Below, in pieces: positions 1 through 4,293 of a stretch of 5,116 nucleotides of DNA. Every line of letters begins with the position of its first letter. Positions within the stretch are counted from its first letter, which is position 1. The translations under genes and the position numbers were made by a program. The stretch spans positions 1 to 5,116 of the forward strand of contig RFHZ01000371.1 of the NCBI GenBank assembly GCA_003696125.1, written 5' to 3'. Source of the DNA: Nitrospinota bacterium (GTDB lineage Bacteria > Tectomicrobia > Entotheonellia > J063). The notes below the pieces were generated by a model that saw only the letters and a program-made list of their open reading frames with translations, made no database searches and was not told where the DNA came from.

Positions 1-834
1 GCCCGGGCCATCCACTACAACAGCTACCGGCAAGACAAGCCCCTGATCCCGATCAACTGCGGCGCCATCCCGGCCGAGTTGCTGGAAAGCGAGCTATTTG
101 GCTATGAAAAAGGCGCCTTCACCGGAGCCACCTCCAGCCGGATGGGACGTTTTGAACTGGCCAACGGGGGCACGATCTTCCTCGATGAGATCGGAGAGAT
201 GAGTCCCGCCCTCCAGGTGAAAATCCTGCGGGTCTTGCAGGAACGAGAGTTCGAACGGGTGGGAGGGACACGGACCATCCGGGTCGATGTCCGGATCATC
301 GCTGCCACCAACAAGAACCTGGAAGAGCTGGTCAATCAGGGTCTTTTCCGCGAAGACCTCTACTACCGCCTCAACGTCATTCCGATCAACATCCCTCCCC
401 TGCGTGAGCGCAAGTCAGACATCCCCCTCCTCGTCTACCATTTCATCGAGCGATTCAATAAAGAGAAGAAGCGGCACATCCAGGGGATCACCCCGGAAGC
501 CATGGAGATGCTCAAGCGCTACCACTGGCCAGGCAATGTCCGCGAGCTGGAGAACATCATTGAACGGATCGTGATCCTCAAAGGGAGCGGGATGATCACC
601 CCGGCCGACCTGCCGGAAAAGCTCGCCTCAACCTCACGCGAGGCCTTGCTACCAGATATCGAGATCCCAGAGGAGGGGATCGACTTCGGAGCCACCATGG
701 AAATGCTGGAAAAAGAACTGCTTCGCAAGGCTCTGGAAAAAGCCGGAGGGGTCAAGAGCAAGGCGGCGCGCTTCCTGCACATGAATCGGACCACCCTGGT
801 GGAGAAGGTGAAAAAACTCCGCCTCGAGGTCTGA
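1..834 (+). CDS. Sigma-54-dependent transcriptional activator, FleQ/FlrA/FlgR-like, 5' partial
   Basis: The gene is open from base 1 and has no start in the window; 277 residues are visible. Seen: the fragment opens with ARAIHYNS, which normally directly follows Walker A in this family. It then shows the sigma-54 contact loop GAFTGA (residues 38-43), Walker [11 protein letters not shown] (56-65), sensor I AATN (about 101-104), LYYRLN near the arginine-finger region, WPGNVREL (sensor II), and a Fis-type helix-turn-helix at about 236-277. Family knowledge: such AAA+ proteins hydrolyse ATP to remodel sigma-54 RNA polymerase at -24/-12 promoters. The recognition helix NRTTLVEK resembles FleQ/FlrA-type flagellar regulators, and flagellar genes follow directly, so a flagellar role is inferred. 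The N-terminal domain (receiver, FleQ-type or other) is outside the window, so the exact subtype and any phosphorylation or c-di-GMP control cannot be judged. The TTG at 79 lies inside the AAA+ domain and is not a start. No intrinsic terminator is seen after the stop. Confidence 0.95.
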   Translation, partial: ARAIHYNSYRQDKPLIPINCGAIPAELLESELFGYEKGAFTGATSSRMGRFELANGGTIFLDEIGEMSPALQVKILRVLQEREFERVGGTRTIRVDVRIIAATNKNLEELVNQGLFREDLYYRLNVIPINIPPLRERKSDIPLLVYHFIERFNKEKKRHIQGITPEAMEMLKRYHWPGNVRELENIIERIVILKGSGMITPADLPEKLASTSREALLPDIEIPEEGIDFGATMEMLEKELLRKALEKAGGVKSKAARFLHMNRTTLVEKVKKLRLEV

Positions 835-846
835 ATCTCAACACGA

Positions 847-860
847 GTCAAATTCTTGAC
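847..860. promoter_or_regulatory. Perfect palindrome GTCAA-N4-TTGAC, candidate activator (FleQ-box-like) site 1
   Basis: The bases read GTCAAATTCTTGAC: two perfect 5-bp arms around a 4-nt spacer, 12 bp after the activator's stop codon. It has the GTCA-N6-TGAC form recalled for FleQ boxes. Its centre lies about 191 bp upstream of the transcription start inferred from the -12 element. The overlapping TTGACA at 856-861 could be mistaken for a sigma-70 -35 box, but no acceptable -10 follows at about 17 bp. Binding is inferred from sequence form only. Confidence 0.55.
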
Positions 861-926
861 AATTCCCGGAAGGAGCCCTCTTTCGCCATCCTTCTCCCTT
901 CTCCTCTTCCCCCACGCCGGTGATTC

Positions 927-940
927 GCCATTTTTTTGAC
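927..940. promoter_or_regulatory. Degenerate GTCA-N6-TGAC-like element, candidate activator site 2
   Basis: The bases read GCCATTTTTTTGAC. The right half-site TTGAC is intact and the left is GCCA instead of GTCA. It lies exactly 80 bp after site 1, and TTGAC followed by A/G then ATTCCC is shared by both positions (856-867 and 936-947). The centre is about 111 bp upstream of the inferred start site, a typical distance for an enhancer-like site of a sigma-54 activator. It is weak alone and is listed because of its phasing with site 1. Confidence 0.35.
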
Positions 941-974
941 GATTCCCTCCTCTTCCTCCCCACGCCTCCCTTCC

Positions 975-991
975 TCTCACCCCTCTTCCCC
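975..991 (+). repeat. C-rich 17-bp repeat, copy 1 (near-match inside fliE)
   Basis: TCTCACCCCTCTTCCCC matches 4036-4052 inside fliE at 16 of 17 bases. The single difference is T versus C at the thirteenth base. It may be a fragment of a dispersed C-rich palindromic repeat, or chance similarity within pyrimidine-rich sequence. Confidence 0.3.
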
Positions 992-993
992 GC

Positions 994-1008
994 GTCAGCA
1001 GGGCTGAC
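994..1008. promoter_or_regulatory. Palindrome GTCAGC-N3-GCTGAC, candidate operator or activator site 3
   Basis: Two perfect 6-bp arms (994-999 and 1003-1008) flank an AGG spacer, ending 10 bp before the -24 element. The outer GTCA...TGAC halves match site 1, but the spacing is one base longer (N7 rather than N6). Centred about 44 bp upstream of the inferred start, it could be a promoter-proximal site for the same activator or an operator for another protein. The symmetry is plain in the sequence; the function is inferred. Confidence 0.45.
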
Positions 1009-1018
1009 ACAGGGATAG

Positions 1019-1034
1019 TGGTATATTTTTTGCT
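1019..1034 (+). promoter_or_regulatory. Sigma-54 (-24/-12) promoter of the TPR-flgB-flgC-fliE-fliF operon
   Basis: The bases read TGGTATATTTTTTGCT. The -24 GG (1020-1021) and the -12 GC (1032-1033) have the canonical spacing, and the -12 half TTGCT matches the consensus TTGCW. The -24 half TGGTAT departs from TGGCAC at two positions. The transcription start would fall near 1045, giving a leader of about 99 nt before the ATG at 1144. The gene immediately upstream encodes a sigma-54 activator and the genes downstream are early flagellar genes, both fitting sigma-54 control. No comparable sigma-70 promoter was seen nearby. Confidence 0.72.
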
Positions 1035-1064
1035 TACCCCTAAAGTGCCTGAGGAAATCTCTGG

Positions 1065-1097
1065 CCTGGGAGAGGGGAGAAGAGGATTCCTCCCAGG
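1065..1097 (+). other. Stem-loop in the 5' leader of the flagellar operon
   Basis: CCTGGGAG (1065-1072) and CTCCCAGG (1090-1097) form a perfect 8-bp stem with a 17-nt purine-rich loop. The hairpin begins about 20 nt after the inferred transcription start and ends about 30 nt before the ribosome binding site, so it does not itself cover the start codon. The loop contains GGGGAGAAGAGG, similar to the true Shine-Dalgarno region at 1129-1140. No T-tract follows, so it is not an intrinsic terminator. A role in mRNA stability or protein binding is possible. Confidence 0.4.
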
Positions 1098-1128
1098 AGA
1101 GGGATGGAGAAAAAACGGTGCCGAGCAA

Positions 1129-1140
1129 GGGGAGAGGAGA
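1129..1140 (+). promoter_or_regulatory. Ribosome binding site deciding the ATG start at 1144
   Basis: GGGGAGAGGAGA offers two overlapping Shine-Dalgarno cores: GGAG at 1131-1134, 9 nt before the ATG, and AGGAG at 1135-1139, 4 nt before it. This supports the start at 1144 over the in-frame GTG at 1018, which lies at the edge of the -24 promoter element and has no comparable site. Confidence 0.7.
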
Positions 1141-1143
1141 AAC

Positions 1144-3093
1144 ATGCGAAGATGGTGGAGAAAAGGGAAGCTATTTCTGGTGCTCTCCCTTCTCTGGTGG
1201 CTCATGCCCCAGCCCGGAGAGAGCACACCCCTGCTGCAACGGGTGCGGTTTGGCGATCATGGGGATTTCTTCCGGATCGTCTTTGATCTCCGGCAACCCA
1301 CCCCGTACCGCATCCTGGAGAAAAAAGACCGGTCGATCCTCCGAGTGGAGTTTCCCCGCCTGCGAGCACTCCCCCCTCAGACGCGCTATCAGCTTTCCCA
1401 CCCCCTGGTAAGAGATGTTCATCTTGCTTTGACCAGGGAGGGGGTGACAGGAGAGATTCGAGGGAGGCAGCCGATCAGGGTCAGGCGGCATTTTCGCCTA
1501 GATAATCCTCCACGCATCGTGCTGGACCTCTCACCCCGTCCTGAGCGGCAGGAAACACCCCCGCCTCCAGAGCCATCTCCAGCCGTCTCCCCCTCTACCG
1601 CCCAACAGCCCCCTGCTCCTCCTCCCCCGGCAGCAGAGCCAGAGGAAGCTTCCCCTCCGATCAAAACAGGAGAGGGCAGGTCAGAAGCTCTCCTCTATTC
1701 CCTGCTCCAGCAGGAGACCCGTCTTTCCCCTGCTGCCCTGGTGAAATACGCAGAGGATGCTCTCGCCCAGCAAGACTTCCAGACAGCCTATCAGGCCTAT
1801 ACGACCATATTACAGCGCTTCCCTCACTATACCGGCAATCATCTCATCGCTACCCGTCTGGCAGACATCTTACGCGAGCAGCACCGCTACCAGCAGGCGA
1901 TTGAGCGGTACGCAGAGGTCATAGAGCAGTATCCGGGAAGTGAAGGGGCATTGATCAGCCAGATTCGCATGGCCGAGCTCGGGGTGGAGTTTCCTGACCT
2001 CCTCTCCTCTCCTTCCGGAGATCGCTATATGCCCTATCGCCATCCGCTCTCCACTCTCCTCCGCATCAGCGAGAAATACGCTTTGAGTCCTCTGGCCGAC
2101 GTGGCCCTCTTTAAAGCCGGTGTTGTCCTGCTGAAACGCCATAAATTACAGGCGGCGCGAGAGAAATTCCGCCAGGTCCTGGAACGGTCGACAGAGCCTT
2201 CTCTCCGGGCCGAAGCAGAGAGAAAGATCGCCGAAACCTGGGAAGTCCTCCTCACCGACCTCTACCAGCAGGGGAAGCCCCTTCAGGTGCTACAAACCTT
2301 TTTCCGCGAAAAAACCGCGTTGCAGCAAAGTCCAGATTTCCCCCTCCTTCTGTCCTATGTGGCGGACAGCTACGCCCGACTCGGCCTGTCCGAGGAAGCC
2401 CTGCACATCTGGAACCAGGTCCTGGAGCAATCTACCACTCCCGACCTCCAACTGCAGGCCCGGTTTAAGCAGGCGACCCTCCTGGCAGAGGAAGGACGCC
2501 GGAGCGAAGCCCAGGCCTTGCTCCTGCCTCCAGAACATTTTTCCGGCTCTCCCCTCTTCGGCGCTGTCCTCTTCCTGCTGGGGAAGCTCGCCTTTCAGGA
2601 ACAGCGATTCGAGGAGGCGGTACACTATCTGACCCAGGCAGAACCCCGGCTTGACGATCCATCAGATCAGCTCCGGCTCCTGATCCTGCTGGGGAAGGGA
2701 TATCAGGCCTTAGGGAAAAGCCGGGCCAGCCAGCAGGCCTGGCAGCGATGTGTCGATCGTATCCCGTCCCAGACCGAGGCTCCCCCTGCTGCCGAAGAGT
2801 GCTTCCTGCTGCTTGCCGACACCTTTTTCACCCAACAGAGATATCAGGAGGCGTTATCCCTCTATGAGCAGGTCTTGTCTAAGTTCCCGCAGAGTCCCTA
2901 CCGGGATCAGGTGCGGTTCCGGATGGTGCAGATATACGCGAGACAGAAGGATGAAAAGGGGATAGAGCAGGTGTTGGCAGCCATAGAGCAGCCTTTCTGG
3001 CAGCGTATGGCGCAGGAGACGTTACAGGATCTGCGGTGGCAAAAACAGTTTGCCCCGCTGTTTGCGAGTTTTCAAAACCAGATGCTACGCTGA
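1144..3093 (+). CDS. Exported AMIN-like/TPR protein, first gene of the flagellar basal-body operon
   Basis: 649 residues from ATG 1144. The start is chosen because it directly yields a signal peptide (MRRWWRKGK, hydrophobic core to about residue 20, then PQPGES) and follows a good ribosome site. Residues about 32-130 look like an AMIN-type beta domain: VRFGDHGDFFRIVFDL, a central IRVRRHF strand and a closing PPRIVLDL. Residues about 131-175 are a proline/alanine/glutamate-rich linker. From about 200 to the end runs an alpha-helical TPR array of roughly eight repeats, clearest at 201-266, 403-436 and 551-585 (for example LLADTFFTQQRYQEALSLYEQVLSKFP). Family knowledge: AMIN domains direct periplasmic envelope proteins, often to cell wall or secretin complexes, and TPRs bind proteins. 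Inference: a periplasmic scaffold or assembly factor for the basal body, co-transcribed with flgB 38 bp downstream. No enzyme motif was seen and no gene name is recognised. An unrelated cell-envelope role is possible. Confidence 0.88.
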   Translation: MRRWWRKGKLFLVLSLLWWLMPQPGESTPLLQRVRFGDHGDFFRIVFDLRQPTPYRILEKKDRSILRVEFPRLRALPPQTRYQLSHPLVRDVHLALTREGVTGEIRGRQPIRVRRHFRLDNPPRIVLDLSPRPERQETPPPPEPSPAVSPSTAQQPPAPPPPAAEPEEASPPIKTGEGRSEALLYSLLQQETRLSPAALVKYAEDALAQQDFQTAYQAYTTILQRFPHYTGNHLIATRLADILREQHRYQQAIERYAEVIEQYPGSEGALISQIRMAELGVEFPDLLSSPSGDRYMPYRHPLSTLLRISEKYALSPLADVALFKAGVVLLKRHKLQAAREKFRQVLERSTEPSLRAEAERKIAETWEVLLTDLYQQGKPLQVLQTFFREKTALQQSPDFPLLLSYVADSYARLGLSEEALHIWNQVLEQSTTPDLQLQARFKQATLLAEEGRRSEAQALLLPPEHFSGSPLFGAVLFLLGKLAFQEQRFEEAVHYLTQAEPRLDDPSDQLRLLILLGKGYQALGKSRASQQAWQRCVDRIPSQTEAPPAAEECFLLLADTFFTQQRYQEALSLYEQVLSKFPQSPYRDQVRFRMVQIYARQKDEKGIEQVLAAIEQPFWQRMAQETLQDLRWQKQFAPLFASFQNQMLR

Positions 3094-3110
3094 GGTAAAC
3101 AAAGGTTACC
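3094..3110 (+). other. Small inverted repeat between the TPR gene and flgB
   Basis: GGTAA (3094-3098) and TTACC (3106-3110) form a 5-bp stem with a 7-nt loop directly after the TPR stop codon. It is too weak and lacks a T-tract to terminate transcription, so the TPR gene and flgB most likely share a transcript. It may be incidental. Confidence 0.2.
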
Positions 3111-3131
3111 AGCAAGAGAAGGATCGCTCCG

Positions 3132-3548
3132 ATGCTTCCAGCCCTCTTTTCCAGAAACATCGCCCTCCTGGCCAAGAACCTCGACCTGCGGTTGCGTCGA
3201 CATCACGTGTTGACCTCCAACATCGCCAATGCGGAGACTCCCGGCTATATCGCCAAGGATCTCCGTTTTGAAGAGGTCTTGCAGAAGGTTGCCGGGGCCA
3301 CCCCTCCAGACCCCCTGCACCGTACCCATCCCCGCCATCTTCCCAGCCCGGCAGAGGGAACCCGTGATGGCGAGGGAAAGCTGGTGGCCTCCCCTTCCGA
3401 TGATGTCGGACGCGATCTGAACACGGTATCGCTCGATCAGGAGATGGCCAGGCTCACCACCAACATGCTCAACTATAACGTCTCTACCGAAATCCTGACC
3501 CGGCTATTCGACCAACTGAAACGCACCATAACAGAAGGAGGACGGTAA
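3132..3548 (+). CDS. flgB: Flagellar basal-body proximal rod protein FlgB
   Basis: 138 residues, the usual FlgB length. Seen: the N-terminal rod signature LDLRLRRHHVLTSNIANAETPGYIAKDLRFEEVL (residues about 17-50), with the NIANAxTPGY motif shared by rod, hook and hook-associated proteins; a variable middle (about 55-98); and a conserved C-terminal helix, SLDQEMARLTTNMLNYNVST, followed by LFDQLKRTI. Family knowledge: FlgB is exported by the flagellar type III apparatus without a cleaved signal and forms the proximal rod with FlgC, FlgF and FliE. AAGGA (3119-3123), 8 nt before the ATG, supports this start. The stop is one base before the flgC ATG, so translation is probably coupled. Confidence 0.97.
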   Translation: MLPALFSRNIALLAKNLDLRLRRHHVLTSNIANAETPGYIAKDLRFEEVLQKVAGATPPDPLHRTHPRHLPSPAEGTRDGEGKLVASPSDDVGRDLNTVSLDQEMARLTTNMLNYNVSTEILTRLFDQLKRTITEGGR

Positions 3549-3549
3549 G

Positions 3550-3990
3550 ATGAACATGATGGCCGGCTTAGAAATCAGCTTCTCCGCCTTGCAGGCGCAG
3601 CGCATACGGATGAATGTGATCGCCGCCAACCTGGCCAATGCCGAGACCACCCGCACCCCAGAAGGGGGACCTTACAAGCGACGAGAAGTCATCTTTGCCG
3701 CCCAACCAGAGGTCTCCTCTTTCGAGGCGTTACTGCGTGATCGCCTACAGCAAGGGTTGAGCAAGGTTCGTGTCCTCGACATCATTACCGATCCCCAGGG
3801 GACGAGGGTGGTCTATGATCCTGATCATCCGGATGCGGATGCACAGGGGTACGTTACCCTCCCCAACATCAACCTGATCCAGGAGATGGTCGATCTGATG
3901 TCGGCCAGTCGCGCGTACGAGGCCAATGTTACGGCCATTAATGCCTTCAAAGACATGGTATCCCGGGCATTACAGATCGGTAAAGCGTAG
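3550..3990 (+). CDS. flgC: Flagellar basal-body proximal rod protein FlgC
   Basis: 146 residues, within the FlgC range. Seen: the N-terminal helix LEISFSALQAQRIRMNVIAANLANAETTRT (residues about 6-35), with the FlgC-typical continuation TPEGGPYKRREVIF, and the C-terminal motif NINLIQEMVDLMSASRAYEANVTAINAFKDM, shared by rod/hook-type proteins. Family knowledge: FlgC is a proximal rod subunit exported through the FliF-housed secretion gate. A strong AAGGAGG (3535-3541) lies 8 nt before ATG 3550 and overlaps the end of flgB. In-frame ATGs at 3556 and 3559 are possible starts but are spaced less well. The gene is intact, without oddities. Confidence 0.97.
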   Translation: MNMMAGLEISFSALQAQRIRMNVIAANLANAETTRTPEGGPYKRREVIFAAQPEVSSFEALLRDRLQQGLSKVRVLDIITDPQGTRVVYDPDHPDADAQGYVTLPNINLIQEMVDLMSASRAYEANVTAINAFKDMVSRALQIGKA

Positions 3991-3999
3991 GAGTACGGC

Positions 4000-4290
4000 A
4001 TGGAGATTACCCAGATTCAAAACGGTCTCCCCCCTTCTCACCCCTCTCCCCCCTCTGGGGAGCAGAAGGGAGGGTCTTTTCTCTCTTTTCTGCAGGATGC
4101 CCTCACCGAGACCAATCGCTTACAGCATGAAGCCGAGCAGGCCACCCGAGACTTTGTGTTGGGGCAGGCAGAGAGCGTTCACGCCACCATGCTTGCCCTG
4201 GAAAAAGCGGATATCGCGCTGCGCTTCATCACGCAGGTGCGGAATAAGGTGGTTGAGGCCTATCAAGAGATCATGCGCATGCAGGTTTAG
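4000..4290 (+). CDS. fliE: Flagellar hook-basal body complex protein FliE
   Basis: 96 residues, close to the usual 95-110. Seen: the conserved FliE body SFLSFLQDALTETNRLQHEAEQATRDFVLGQAESVHATMLALEKADIALRFITQVRNKVVEAYQEIMRMQV (residues about 26-96, quoted for its key blocks), including the near-universal AYQEIMRMQV end. Family knowledge: FliE joins the FliF MS ring to the rod and is among the first exported substrates. TAGGAG (3988-3993), which overlaps the flgC stop, provides the ribosome site 6 nt before the ATG. Odd point: residues about 10-25 (LPPSHPSPPSGEQKGG) are low-complexity and are encoded by a C-rich palindromic segment that could be an inserted repeat. The reading frame stays open through it. 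Confidence 0.96.
   Translation: MEITQIQNGLPPSHPSPPSGEQKGGSFLSFLQDALTETNRLQHEAEQATRDFVLGQAESVHATMLALEKADIALRFITQVRNKVVEAYQEIMRMQV
4032..4070 (+). repeat. C-rich palindromic element inside the fliE reading frame
   Basis: Nested arms pair: CCCTTCT (4032-4038) with AGAAGGG (4064-4070) outside, and CTCCCC (4046-4051) with GGGGAG (4057-4062) inside. The internal loop is asymmetric (7 nt against 1 nt). Four bases later comes TCTTTTCTCTCTTTT, so the whole resembles an imperfect intrinsic terminator or a dispersed palindromic repeat. Part of it (4036-4052) nearly repeats 975-991. It contains two runs of six C (4029-4034, 4048-4053), possible slippage points. Downstream fliF is intact as far as seen, so strong termination is unlikely. 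Confidence 0.45.
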
Positions 4291-4293
4291 GGG

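Larger units (their letters stand above)
870..993. other. Pyrimidine-rich non-coding tract between activator gene and promoter
   Basis: This stretch is strongly C/T-rich on the + strand, with many CTCC, TTCC and CCCC blocks, and carries no convincing gene on either strand. Antisense open frames here are low-complexity translations of GGAGA-type repeats without family character. It holds candidate site 2 and part of a C-rich repeat. The transcribed leader downstream (about 1051-1143) is purine-rich, so the two tracts are largely complementary and could pair if transcription read through from the activator gene. Confidence 0.6.

Noticed and set aside
835-870. Intrinsic terminator after the activator gene
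   Set aside because: The palindrome at 847-860 has only 5-bp AT-containing arms and no downstream T-run. It fits a DNA-binding site better than a terminator.
856-884. TTGACA at 856-861 as a sigma-70 -35 element
   Set aside because: At 17-bp spacing the -10 position reads TCTTTC, a poor match. The TTGAC is better explained as the right arm of the palindrome at 847-860.
838-1128. Antisense open frame of 96 codons in the non-coding region
   Set aside because: It is glycine/arginine/lysine-rich low-complexity translation of a purine tract and overlaps the candidate sites and the sigma-54 promoter.
1018-1143. In-frame GTG at 1018 as start of the AMIN-TPR protein (adds 42 residues)
   Set aside because: The GTG overlaps the -24 promoter element and would lie upstream of the inferred transcription start. 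The added residues have no family character and would bury the signal peptide. ATG 1144 has a good ribosome site.
1045-1143. c-di-GMP riboswitch in the operon leader
   Set aside because: Considered because c-di-GMP often controls flagella, but no GEMM-like conserved core or tetraloop-receptor arrangement was seen. Only a simple hairpin is present.
519-1226. Long antisense open frame (235 codons) across the activator end and the control region
   Set aside because: It overlaps the conserved activator C-terminus and the promoter region, its translation is low-complexity from GGAGA-type tracts, and it shows no recognisable domain or good start.
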